Source: Salvelinus alpinus
Taxonomy: Eukaryota; Chordata; Actinopteri; Salmoniformes; Salmonidae
DNA: 64,000 nucleotides
Assembly (NCBI RefSeq): GCF_045679555.1
Contig: NC_092099.1
Coordinates: 9,284,076 to 9,348,075 of the forward strand
Reading direction: 5' to 3'
Shown: positions 26,925 through 37,799 of the stretch, one piece after another
How the letters are laid out: each line of letters starts with the position of its first letter
Position numbering within the stretch: position 1 is the stretch's first letter
Translations under genes and position numbers: made by a program
The notes under the pieces: generated by a model
Databases searched by the model: none
Told to the model about the DNA's origin: nothing
The model's input: only the letters and a program-made list of their open reading frames with translations

Positions 26925-27190
26925 GGTGGTTCAAGCCCTGCATGCTGATTGGCTGACAGCAGTGGTATATCAGACCTTATAACATGTGTATGACAAAACA
27001 TTCATTTTTACTGCTCTAATTACATTGATAACCCGTTTATAATAGCATTAAGGCACCTCGGTGGTTTGTGGTATATGGCCAATATATCACGCTATGGGCC
27101 GCATTGTGATATGCACAAGAACATCCCTTAGCCATGGTATATTGGTCATATACCACACCACCTCGGCCCTTAGTGCTTAAATATGCATTA
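26925..27190. mobile_element. Non-autonomous DNA transposon copy (salmonid interspersed repeat)
   Basis: Contains GCTGATTGGCTGACAGCAGT and GTGGTATATCAGACC at the left. An internal GTGGTATATGGCCAATATA near 27068 is mirrored by CCATGGTATATTGGTCATAT near 27133. I know this wording as a common salmonid short repeat. The family was not assigned. Confidence 0.6.
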
Positions 27191-28279
27191 TTATAAAATA
27201 AATGTAAAAAAGCTTGTTTCTTCTTGTTGCTTTAATTGAATAGGGTCTCGTTTTCCAGTTGAGGTGTAAGATGATCATACCAGATGCATCTTTACTTTTG
27301 AAGTGTTTCCCAAACAAGCAAGTAGAGAGAACATTTGGTAAATGCATTAAAGTATCATTAAACCATGTGTTGATACTGTACTGATAGGATCAAAAGAAAG
27401 CAGCTCTGCTCTCGGATCAGCTTTCTCCATTCAAATCTTACCTTAAACATTATAATTATTCCACAATACTGACGACGGATCAGCTCCTAGAGAAAACACT
27501 TCGGCTACATCGTAAGAAAGTTCTAACGATGATCTTAACGCTACGAAGTCTCTTGGAGACGAGGCCCTGAACAGGTGCGTGCAATGAATATGGGCCTAGG
27601 GCTACTGGATTGGATGCAGGTGCGAGTATGGGAAATAGATAGGCCTATGTGACTTCACGTAACAGCTTCCTATTTGAGTAGGCTAAAGGCTGGCCTACTG
27701 CAGCATCCGAGAGCATCACAACTGGAGGATATTACTGTACATCGCAGGTGCCTCCGCTTCAAAACGCTGCCAGATTTCCTCCACAAGGATTTGAACACTC
27801 ATCTTAAAGCTTACTCAGGTTTTTGGTGTATGTCTGCCAGTAGCTTGCAGTCGGGCTTCTATGTTGATGCATCGTTATCAAATAGGAATTCGTCTTACAT
27901 GCCTTAACATCATGGTTAACCACCATAGGTGAGTTTGCTTTTTTACAAGTCATTTTCATGATATTTCCTGAAGACGCCATGCAGTGAATTTCAACGTTTT
28001 TGTAGGCCTGGTACCTTTTTCAAAATGACAATAACCCTATATATTGACAATGGGCATGCAAGACAATAAAAGTCAACAGCAACGTTATAGCAAGGGTTTG
28101 TCAAAGTGGAATTAATGCCAAAACGCTGAACTTGCACCGAGTGAGCCGCACTGTGCGAACTGTGTTAACAATAAGCTCCTTTCACTGTTTAGAGATGTAT
28201 ATCTTAACCAAGTCTGGGAAAATTGAATGTAAACAATTGTATGCTTTGAGAGTGTGTGGGTTAGATTGAAAGGGAAAAT

Positions 28280-28640
28280 TAAGAGGTCTACTAGGGGCCC
28301 GGTATTTAAAAGCTGCGCGATTGTTATTGTCGTTATCTGCGGTTGTTCGGGCTCCCTTGCTCGTTAAAGAATTCCCCTCAAGGCATCGCTATTTAAATGA
28401 TTATGTTGTTATTAAGGCGGACAATACTTTTATATGCCTTTGGTTTGAAACTGGCTCGAATTACCCCCGCTGTTAATAAAGCCCGGCAGTTTTTATTTGA
28501 CGGTTTTTAGCGGGTGATTTTTTCCACAACAAGAGGAGAAAGAAAAGCTCAACAAACTCTCACACTAAGCACTGAAAGGAGTGTTTGTTTTAGTCTGTGA
28601 AATTATCCGGAGAAAATATGGCAGAGACCCTTCTACAAAC
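28280..28640. promoter_or_regulatory. Candidate conserved non-coding block downstream of twist2
   Basis: A repeat-free, mixed-composition stretch with several motif-like words: ATTTAAAAGCTGCGCG, ATTGTTATTGTCGTTATC (SOX-like ATTGT cores), two ATTTAAA words and GTTATTAAGGCGG. It differs from the AT-rich or repetitive DNA around it. Regulatory function is inference only; no coding frame or repeat match was seen. Confidence 0.25.
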
Positions 28641-29231
28641 AAACACTGTTAGCAAGTAACAATAGTCATTAGCGAGTAACAGTCACACATATCACACAGT
28701 AGTGTCGTGGATTTTTTACAGTCACAAATAAATAATGCAATTATTTTCTTAATTAAATCTTAAACAAGATGCAAAACGATCAGAAGAAAAAAAGGGTATG
28801 GTTTTTACTCAGTTTATTTGAGTTTAAACGTTTTATTTATGTAGCCTACTGGAATTATTTACATTGATATATAATATAGGGGATATAGCCTATGTGATAA
28901 TGGCACAATTGCTACAGTATTCTATGGAAACATAAATCAAAGGGCTCAACTTCATCATTCAAAAATATGTGTTTTAATAAATAGGCAAAAAAAACGGAGT
29001 TGAACATCCATGGAGCGTACTTCAATAACGTATTCTAAATTGCATTGGTCCCTTACAAGCTGAAGATACTTACAGGTATGTACAATAAGAAACATTTATA
29101 TACTTCTATGTATTGTTTTTAAAAACAGAACGAAATATAATTTCCCCAAAAAGATAAAATATGGCTTTTCCTACTATCATCACCGACATTAAAACAACGT
29201 GATAATGCAGTAGACACTAGAAGCGTCATAC

Positions 29232-29308
29232 AACACTGTCTGACAACACTGTCTGACAACACTGTCTGACAACACTGTCTGACAACACTGTCTGACAACA
29301 CTGTCTGA
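29232..29308. repeat. 13-bp minisatellite, six perfect copies
   Basis: AACACTGTCTGAC repeats at 29232, 29245, 29258, 29271, 29284 and 29297; the last copy lacks its final C. The flanks are unique. Confidence 0.95.
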
Positions 29309-29619
29309 GTATGCAACATGATTTTCGGGGTTATTTTTACTCCTTCTCACACTGTTCCATGTGTTAGGTAATTGCACTCAACACACCCCAGGAGAGTTGT
29401 GTGTCACATTACGTCTCTTGACAATGTTTCTGAGGTTCGTGGGTTCTTCAATAGATTGGGTGTCTTCGTACTTTGTAGAAGTAAACAGTCTATAACGGTA
29501 AAAAAAATAAAACACATCAAAATGTTAGCACCAATTACCAATATTACAGATTTATTGCATATATATTATCAAGCAAAAGCTTTACAATATAGTATAACTA
29601 ATACATCACATGCATAGCT

Positions 29620-32440
29620 TTATTGCACTTCATTCCTGAAAGAGATTGTTAAGGCTAGCCATGACCCCGTGCATTGTCTATTGGCATTAAGGGTGGCACA
29701 AGTGTCTATTTGAAACGTTCACTGGCATAGGAAGTCATTAATGAAACAATTATTTCGCCCTGAGTGAAACCATATGTCAACAACGGAAAGGGATTTCATT
29801 TTAAATGTGGTGCATAAACCACAGTGGCCTATGTAATTGCATCACTGGAAAAAAACAGAGCAGGCCAAATAGACTGTAAGGGACGTGAGCACCTGTCCGT
29901 TTTAGGATGTTTTCATTTCTATGGAAGAGTGAACACACAGCATCATAAATCTATGATAAATATTTATGCAGTTATATTATTTCGAATGTAGTCTATGCAA
30001 ACGCATTTGACTTCATTCACAGTTGGCTATTACAAAGACTACATTTCCTTTCAGTAATTTATGAGGCAAAGTGTAGATGCCGCAATTAGCCTACATTTCT
30101 ATTAGACTTTAGATGGCCGTTTTGTTTCTTGAATTCGTTTAATATATATTAGTAGGCTACAATTTGCTATACATAGTGTGTATGTGTGGGTTAAACACAT
30201 TTGTATTAGTTTTGTTCAATAACCAATGTAAGGATGAAAAAGGGCTAAGCTGTTTACATCAGCCTATAGGCTAATGCACGCATAAGTAGCCAAGTCTCTA
30301 GGCCTAATTTTGATTTTAGCCTCATAAATTGTTGATAACATTTTAATTATGTCGTTTAATGAGAACAAATGAATGTAAAGACCACATCCCAAGAAAAATA
30401 ACATGTCATTCTGGGTTCTCTCTTATTTTCCTTTGACATTCCACACAGGCTAATGAAACCCCAAACAGCATTGGCAGCAGAATTTGATATTGAAAAGACG
30501 TCCGGTTAAGTTCGAGAAAGACCACCTTCAAATGTACAGTGTTTACACAAATCACCATAGTGTAGTTTATTTTTCCTCTTTACAGAAGAGCTGGTTTAAA
30601 GCCTACGACAACAAAGTCTTTCTTGTGATCGATTGATTGCGAGTGGGCGGTCTGTAAACTACATGGTTCCAGTCCATGGAGCTAAACAAACCAAAAGCAG
30701 GCATTATTTCACTGGAAATGTGTTCTTCGCTGTCACGATTTTGAATCAATGTTCAACTCATATACGACTTTAATATGTGTTCCAATACATCAGTAGCCTA
30801 CTAGAATTGGTCCAATCTATTCAGAGCAGACATGTCATTTAAAAGCATAGGTAAATGTGTGGCCTATACTCCTTTAGAAAGAACTAGGCCTAGGCATATT
30901 AACAATGTTTCTAATAATTATTTGTAGCAACAAACCATTCCTATTTGATTTTTGAACATGTAGCCTCTGACGAAGGCCGTGTGGCCGATACGTAAACGTA
31001 TTAAATATCCGTGACACTATCAAGAGCAGTGTGCGGTTTCCTCTTTCCTTCATCATGAACATGTAGCCTATGCCATATCAAGGCTCTTCAGTCTCCATTT
31101 TACAAAATGTGCATTAGATTTACACTACTCTAATTAGGTCAAGGGCACTGGACAAGAAAACAAATGCATTCAGATTATTGTGTGGCATGCATAGTGATGC
31201 ATAAATAAGTCTCAATGACTTCACAGCGCAAAGCAGCACAACGGTTTGGGTAACGGTATGCAATGATAAGGGAAGTGGAAACTCTCAAAATACCGTATCC
31301 ATTTTTTACCTGCAACCAGCCAGTATAGATAGACTTTAGGCCTAATGGCTCGCATATTTAATCAAACGCTGGTTTAAACTCTCGGGCCCAAGCCAAGCGT
31401 TGCCATTCCTGCGGCCTCCATACAAGAAAGTTCTCCATTGTGAATAAATTACCCATGGTAGGCTGTTCAAGGCTGCTGCTCTCTCTCCCATAGGCCCTCC
31501 GTCTTAAAATGTCGTTAAGAACGGACAAGGATTAAGTGCAAGACTCACATCTCACCGCAGAGTTTAATGTGTTTTCGAGCTGTCATGCCACTCACGGCTA
31601 GGAAAACCCCCATACGTTTCTACCCTTATTCACTCCCCCAGTGTCAGTGAAGCGTATTTTATAGTTGTCTTTGGTTGCTACCTCGGTGCTTGGCAAGTAA
31701 ACAATGTTCCAAAACCATTATTTACATTAATAACACCAAGTTTCCACGTCCATAAATCGTAAAGCAGCCATATTCTTATTGTAAATGAAGTACTCCATGA
31801 CCCTCACTAACTTATTTTAAAGCCCGTTTTCTTCTCATTTAGCAAAGTGTTGTTGTCAAGCAAATGCTGATGGAGCACTTGTCTAACTGTGTATTAACCT
31901 GGCTCATGCTCAGGTTATCCACATGCGTTTCTGCGCGCCAGACTCCAGGTGCGCGCGGACTGGTGAAATGTATGCCATGGCATGGATGTGTACGAATGTT
32001 ATTTGTAGGCCATTGAGCTACCAGATTAATTTGATCATACAAATTCACTGAGACAATTGGGTAGGTTACAATTATTCCGTACATAATTCACTGTACCATT
32101 GTTATTACCTATAGAATTAGAGGGGACATTGTTTCGCTTTTAAATCAATAGCCTACCTGACGCTGACTTTAAGCTAAAGCCACAACCTAATATTTTTTCC
32201 CCAGGATCATTAACCAGTGCCAAAGCTATTGCTACTGTATGTGAGGTTCGCCATTATTATCACTTGTTAAATTTGCCCTAAAATGTCCACGAATTTCAAA
32301 TAGGATATAGGCTAGCCAATAGGAATAGGCCTACTCTATGTTCACAACTTTTATGCATAATAATAATCATCATCATCATCATCATCATTTAGGACTTATT
32401 TTTGGTTTTGTTTCGTCTCATGGGAGGTAAAGCTGCATTT
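29620..32440. other. Region downstream of twist2, largely unique
   Basis: Few recognisable repeats. A short (CATCAT)n-like run sits at 32368-32387. A non-coding second exon of twist2 would be expected somewhere to the left of 32449, but I cannot place its acceptor. Near 30966 is a TGACGAAGGCCGTGTGGCCG word typical of an interspersed repeat. Confidence 0.4.
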
Positions 32441-32448
32441 GCCACCTA

Positions 32449-32450
32449 CC
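32449..32450 (-). other. Candidate splice donor in the twist2 3' UTR
   Basis: On the minus strand, 31 nt after the stop, the sequence CAAAGCG|GTAGGT fits a splice donor, with the exon ending at 32450. Twist1 and Twist2 genes are known to have one coding exon and an intron just after the stop, so the position fits. The acceptor was not identified. Confidence 0.5.
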
Positions 32451-32480
32451 GCTTTGGCAATGAGTGAAGGGCTTTGGGTG

Positions 32481-32966
32481 CTAGTGCGTTGCAGACATTG
32501 ACCAAGCGCCCTCCATCCTCCACACCGAGAAAGCATAACTGAGTCTCTCGTGCGCAACGTAGCTGCAGCTCGACATCTTGTTGTCCATCTCGTCGCTTTG
32601 CAGCACCTGATAGAGGAAGTCTATGTATCTGGAGGCCAGTTTTAGTGTCTGGATCTTGCTCAGTTTATCCGAGGGTAGAGTGGGGATGATTTTGCGTAAA
32701 GACGAGAAGGCTTCGTTGAGCGACTGTGTCCTTTGCCTCTCCCTGACGTTGGCTAGGCACCGCTGGTTCTGCAACTCCTCGTAGGACTGATTGCTGCTTG
32801 GACTCGTTTTTTTGCCCCGTTTCACGGAACCCGGACTGCAGTCCTCGCTCGACTTTTTACTGTGTCTCCTCTTCCTTCCAAATATTTTCTGTTGTCGGTC
32901 CAACTCCTCCTCGCTGGTCACTAGGCTATCCACAGGGGAGATGGGAGAACTTGAGCCCTCTTCCAT
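32481..32966 (-). CDS. twist2: Twist-related protein 2 (bHLH transcription factor)
   Basis: 161-residue class II bHLH factor that dimerises with E proteins, binds E-boxes and acts in mesoderm, dermis and skeletal progenitors. It opens [20 protein letters not shown]. Basic nuclear-localisation clusters are RKRR (31-34) and KRGKK (49-53). The bHLH spans about 68-120: basic [15 protein letters not shown], loop [12 protein letters not shown], helix 2 [13 protein letters not shown]. The C-terminal Twist/WR box is 142-161 ([20 protein letters not shown]). Length and N-terminus match TWIST2 (160 aa in human), not the longer, Gly-rich TWIST1. The start is the ATG at 32966 in a strong context (GAAATGG); the open frame runs on upstream to 33014 but that codon is GTG. 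One intronless coding exon, converging with hdac4. Confidence 0.97.
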   Translation of the reverse strand: MEEGSSSPISPVDSLVTSEEELDRQQKIFGRKRRHSKKSSEDCSPGSVKRGKKTSPSSNQSYEELQNQRCLANVRERQRTQSLNEAFSSLRKIIPTLPSDKLSKIQTLKLASRYIDFLYQVLQSDEMDNKMSSCSYVAHERLSYAFSVWRMEGAWSMSATH

Positions 32967-33253
32967 TTCTCGTTTAAAGAAATGCAAGGATATCGAAGAA
33001 AAAACGGTCTCCACTTTTGAAGCCTGAGTTAGAAAATATATCCGAATATGCAGCCAGGCACCGACAGAAAGTCGTTTTAAAAAATGTCTTACTCTACGAC
33101 TTTTCTTCTCTCTACGTCTTGGGAGTCTGATACACTACTTTCGAACGTACGCTTGGCACCGTCCTTCTCTCGCAGGAAGTTTTTCCTTACTTTTTTGGGG
33201 AAACTTCATCCAAGATTCAGATGCTAAATAGTTGTCTGAGTGGAGGGGGAGGC

Positions 33254-33280
33254 AGTATTGGGCTCTGATTGGCCAGCTAA
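33254..33280 (-). promoter_or_regulatory. Candidate twist2 promoter CCAAT boxes
   Basis: Reading the minus strand, GGCCAATCAG (33268-33272 holds the CCAAT) and a second CCAAT at 33257-33261 lie about 300 bp before the twist2 ATG. No clear TATA box lies between them and the start. Assignment rests on motif and position only. Confidence 0.35.
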
Positions 33281-33678
33281 TAAACAGGAGGGAACAGTCT
33301 TAGGTTACACTCCATCATTCTAGCAGCCCAGGACTTCAGTCAGAACATATTTGATTGTCATGTCAAAACAATCAAATATGACAAAAGTAACAATAGGGCT
33401 ATTATTATTATCTGCAATAATTCATGTTCTAGCCTTCCTATTCCAAATATAGTACGTTTATTTGATAAATGCATAATTCAAATTATGAAGTGTGTTGTTT
33501 CTTAATTGGATATTAATGAACAATGCCCATTAAATTCCTTAATACTGACTATCTTAATATAGTGACATCAAGATAAACGATAAATATAGGCATAATAACC
33601 TAAATATATATAGGCTTATATGTAATCCAAATAATATATAGTTGCTATCTCTCTGATGCATCTCAATAGGCCTTCTAT

Positions 33679-34099
33679 TCAAAATCAAATGAATGTTTAT
33701 TTGTCACATGCGCGGGAATACAACAGGTGTAGTAGACCTTACAGTGAAATTCTTACAAGCCCTTAATCAACAATGCAGTTCAAGAGATATAGTTAAGAAA
33801 ACATTTACTAAATAAACTAAAGTAAAAAATAAAATGTTAAGCAATGAAATAACAATAGCAAGGCTATATACAGGGGGTACCGGTACCGAGTCAATGTGGG
33901 GGGGTACAGGTAAGTAGAGGTTATTTGTACATGTAGGCAGGGGTAAAGTGACTATGCATAGAGAATAAACAGCGAGTAGCAGCAGTGTAAAAACAAGTCT
34001 TGTGGCTTGGGGTAGAGGCTGTTAAGGAGCATTTTGGACCTAGACTAGGCGCTCCGGTACCGCTTGCCGTGCGGTAGCAGAGAGAACAGTCTATGAATC
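33679..34099 (-). mobile_element. L2/CR1-like LINE 3' fragment
   Basis: Shares the 3' tail of the LINE at 21778-23095: TTTATTTGTCACATGCGCGG, TACAGTGAAATTCTTAC and the region around GGCGCTCCGGTACCGCTTG. It ends abruptly at about 34099 inside the coding tail, so it is a 5'-truncated insertion about 700 bp upstream of twist2. Confidence 0.85.
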
Positions 34100-34681
34100 T
34101 ATACGTTCAACATTTAGTTTGTGAGCATGGGTTGAATTTGAATACATAGAAAATACTTACCCTATACAGACAGTTTGGAAATAGATACACTTGTTCACTA
34201 ATTAATCATATGTATGCTTCCCCAGTTTTCATAATGTGGAAGTCACCGATAAGTTATCGTGTTTCTGTGGATGCCTCCAGTGGACGTTTTGCATTGGCGT
34301 TTTGGCAAAGTTCCACCTCTTCATGTGTGATGTCATGTTTTCTACACATAACCGTGCGCAAGTGGCTCGTAATAACGGCCGAATTGTCTGCTGCCAAAAT
34401 GCTTTTAACATTGGAGTAAAATCCCACTGTATATGTGTTTTACCTATACATTTATCTGTAGTATTAAGGTATAATTAATTGAAATCCTTCCTCATAATTA
34501 TGAAATACTTGAATTGCACAATGAGTTTAATTGCTTGGTAAAATGTGTGAAGGATGAAGCCTAATAACAAGTGAGTATATTCAAACAGATGCAAGATATT
34601 TTTATTTTGTGCAATGTTATTCTTATGAACGGTCAATTATATGAACTCAAATACTGTAGCCTACTTCAATACCTCTCTGAG

Positions 34682-35440
34682 CAACACAATCTCACAGTTA
34701 ATTCGTGTAAATATGTACAAATTATTGAATCAGATTTCGTGCATTTTTCTCCGGTTTTGTCTGGCTTGATTCTTGTGAAAATACCAAAAAATGTTGTTCA
34801 ACTTAATTGGTAGGAAAAAAATAAAATAATTGTGCGAATTCATTCATAGGAAAATATATTTTTGGGGGGCAAACTTCGGAACAATCTTTTGACAGTTATT
34901 GAAGCAATGCTTTTTGGGTAATGATGTTCTACACTCCATTTTTTTGTGTCCCACATTTATTTATAAATATATAAAAAACGTGTTAACAACCCAATTTTGT
35001 TAATCAACCAGGTTGTCACCGAAATACTTATAATATAATAGTAGCCTTATGTTTTTTTTTTATTATTAATGCCAATGTTGTTTTCTATGCTTGTTTTTGC
35101 TTAATACTTTAGGATCCTGGTGCTATGTCTGATTTGGTGAGGGTTGCCAGATTGGAGTAAAAAGCTGTATTTGGCAGTTTTTTTTGTGTCGTATCGATGA
35201 AGGTATTTATTGGGGAATGGGGATACATTTTCATGATGGGAAATTAATTAATCAATAAATGTGGGGAAACAGAAGACCTGCAAAGAAAATCTGTTTGGTT
35301 TAAATTTCCCTGGTGCAACTGCATGGTATTTGAACTATAACGAGTCTGGACTATGATCAATTAAGCCATATCAATGCAGTTAAACAGGATAATGTAAAGT
35401 AACGAATTATGTTGGCACTTCCAAGGCCATTTCATGATGA
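34682..35440 (+). repeat. Unclassified dispersed repeat, copy A
   Basis: Shares ordered blocks with 37036-37799 (inverted) and 62701-63350. These are CAACACAATCTCACA at the start, CAGATTTCGTGCATTTTT, a TTTGGGGGGCAAACTTCGGA block, AATGCCAATGTTGTTTTCTA, and a tail with ATCGATGAAGGTATTT and AATTATGTTGGCACTTCC. No coding frame is shared. The family is unnamed here. Confidence 0.7.
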
Positions 35441-36604
35441 TTATTACAGTTGTGTCAATCATGTTATATACTTAGACTATTGTAACAAGGACTATGCCTG
35501 CATTGTAGGCCTACTGCCTCTGCCTAGGCTTTCATGGCAATGGCTGTTAGAGCTCACTTTGCCACGTATGAGCCCCGGTTAGAGTCCCTGTTGCAAGCGT
35601 TCACTTTTTTCCGCTATATTGGTGGCAGCGTTGCGATCACGTCCAGCTCACGTCTAGTTAAGTGATCTAGTGGTGGGAAGCATTCTGTTTTTAAACATTG
35701 TGTTGGATGCAATTACATTGATATAGCTAGTGAACAATGGACAAGCAACAATGGGCATGATGGATAGAAGTGATCACTACAGGTGTAGTCAAGCCTTACA
35801 TCAATGTTACCTGAAGCTGAATGGAAAGGGCTATGCCCTGACCAGTTATTCAGAAGAAAATCCTCTGTGACTGTCTACTTTACATAAGTTAACTTACCAG
35901 TGTGGACCCAAAACAAACACATTCTACACATTTACAAACTGCCTGTTTAAAGTGTTATTACAACCATGGTGTTCTGTTGTTACTGAAGCTTGTGTCAAAT
36001 AACCTGACAATGACCCGCGTCATATGGGTAGACACGTAATGTAAGTGTGTTGTGCAGCAAAACACAGCTATCCTTTTTTTTAGGATGCAAACCAGTAATA
36101 TGAATCACTGTTGATCCATCCTGTTCTGATCTAATGAGATGAATGGGGGATTTTCTGCTGCCTAGAATCGAGGCCTTTCCCAGTCATGAAGGACGAAGCT
36201 AGGCCACTCTTGGTTCTCATTTCGAAAACTGAACTCAAATTAGTGGTTATATGACAAACTCTCCTTTACCACTTCGCCCAACATGTTGTACCCCAGAGGT
36301 TGTAAATAAACCCTTTTTAATGTGATATAACTTGTATATTATTATAGGGCTGTGAAACCCATAGCCAAATGGCTTCAGACTGAACATTTCTCACTGGAAA
36401 TTGCTGCTGACATTGAACATAGCTTATTGCTTTCTTCAGTGGAAACACAGAATATGTATAAAAATGCCAAATATACCAAAAGATAAATCAGAGATTTACG
36501 ACTATTTAACCATGTTAATCATTACTGAAACATGCAAACTTTTAAAGATAATGAATACATGACTTCTAACTACAAATATTTTGTTTAAAATAATTCATTA
36601 TAGG

Positions 36605-36895
36605 GGAGGATTTGGCTGGCCGGGATGTCCTTGTCTCATCGCGCTCTAGCGACTCCTGTGGCGGGCCAGGAACATGCACGCTGACATGGTTGCCAGTTGT
36701 ATGTTGTTTCTTCCGACACATTGGTGCGGCTGGCTTCCTGGTTAAGCGAGCAGTGTGTCAAGAAGCAGTAAGGCTTGGCAGGGTCGTGCTTTGGAGGACG
36801 CATGGCTCTCGACCTTCGCCTCTCCCGAGTCCGTACGGGAGTTGCAGCGATGGGACAAGACTGTAACTACCAATTGAGGAGAAAAAAGGGGTAAA
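36605..36895 (+). mobile_element. SINE-like salmonid repeat
   Basis: Contains GGATGTCCTTGTCTCATCGC, CCGACACATTGGTGCGGCTG, GGAGGACGCATGGCTCTCGA and GTCCGTACGGGAGTTGCAGC, and ends in GGGGTAAATAAAATAAAAAA. I recognise this wording as a common salmonid/teleost short interspersed repeat. The tRNA-like head is absent. Confidence 0.65.
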
Positions 36896-37035
36896 TAAAA
36901 TAAAAAATCAATCAAATAAAAAATCAAATTCATACAAACGTCAAGAGTTGGCTATAACATGAGTACAAACAAAGTGAGTGTGTGTATATGTTTGTAAGTG
37001 TTTCTGTGTGTGTGTGTGTATTATGGTGTGTATTA

Positions 37036-37799
37036 TAATTTCCCATCATAAAAATGTATAACCATTCCCCAATCAAATATCTTCATCGATACCAAAAAAT
37101 AAGAGACAGCCTTGTATTAAATGCATTATGAAGAAAATGTTGTAATGTAGGCTCCACTAAATATGAAATGCGTTATGAAGAAAATCGTGTTGGCCTACAC
37201 TTACCTACACCAAAAAGGGCCTTTCTGACTACAAGTGCACCAGTATCCTAAAGTATTAGGTGAAAACAAGCATAGAAAACAGTATTGGCATTAACAAAAA
37301 AATAAGGCTACTATTATTTAGATGATAATCTGGTTGATAAAAAACTTGAGTTGTTAGCACGTTTTTTTTTTATATATAAATAAATGTGGGACAAAAAAAA
37401 GGCATTGGAGAACACCATTGCCCATCATGCATTGCTGTAATAACTTCCAATTTTTTGTTGAAGTCAGTTAAGAACAAAATCTTATTTACAATGATGGTCT
37501 ACACCGGCCAAACCCGGACAACCCTGGGCCAATTGTGCGCCACCCTATGGGACTCCCAATCACCGCCGGTTGTGATGCAGCCTGGATCGAACCAGGGTGT
37601 CTGTAGTGACGCCTCTAGCATTGAGATGCAGTGCAAAAGATTGTTCCGAAGTTGGCCCCCCAAAAAAAATATTTTCCTATGAATGAAGTCGCACAAAAGT
37701 GTGTGTATGTTCACACAAATTAAGCCGCACAAAAACGCACAAAATCTGCTGAAATACATTTTGTAAATATTTGCCCGAATTGAGTGTGAGATTGTGTTG
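37036..37799 (-). repeat. Unclassified dispersed repeat, copy B, with a SINE inside
   Basis: Reverse-complement counterpart of copy A: CAACACAATCTCACAC at 37799 going left, TTTGGGGGGCCAACTTCGGA near 37660, the TGTCCCACATTTATTTATAT block near 37385, AATACTGTTTTCTATGCTTG near 37280 and ATCGATGAAGATATTT near 37085. A SINE interrupts it directly after the AACAATCTTTTG word that also occurs in copy A. Confidence 0.72.
37462..37634 (-). mobile_element. HpaI-type tRNA-derived SINE, 5'-truncated
   Basis: On the minus strand it reads GCACTGCATCTCAATGCTAG, then the B-box-like CCTGGTTCGATCC, TGATTGGGAGTCCCATAGGG, GGCGCACAATTGGCCCAGGG, and the tail TTGTAAATAAGATTTTGTTC. This is the salmonid HpaI SINE order. 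It is nested in the copy B repeat. Confidence 0.88.

Noticed and set aside
32967-33014. In-frame extension upstream of twist2 (16 residues)
   Set aside because: The first codon is GTG, not ATG. The ATG at 32966 has a strong context and gives the known TWIST2 N-terminus.
35540-35600. tRNA gene near GGTTAGAGTCCC
   Set aside because: A B-box-like word is present but no cloverleaf could be drawn; likely repeat-derived.
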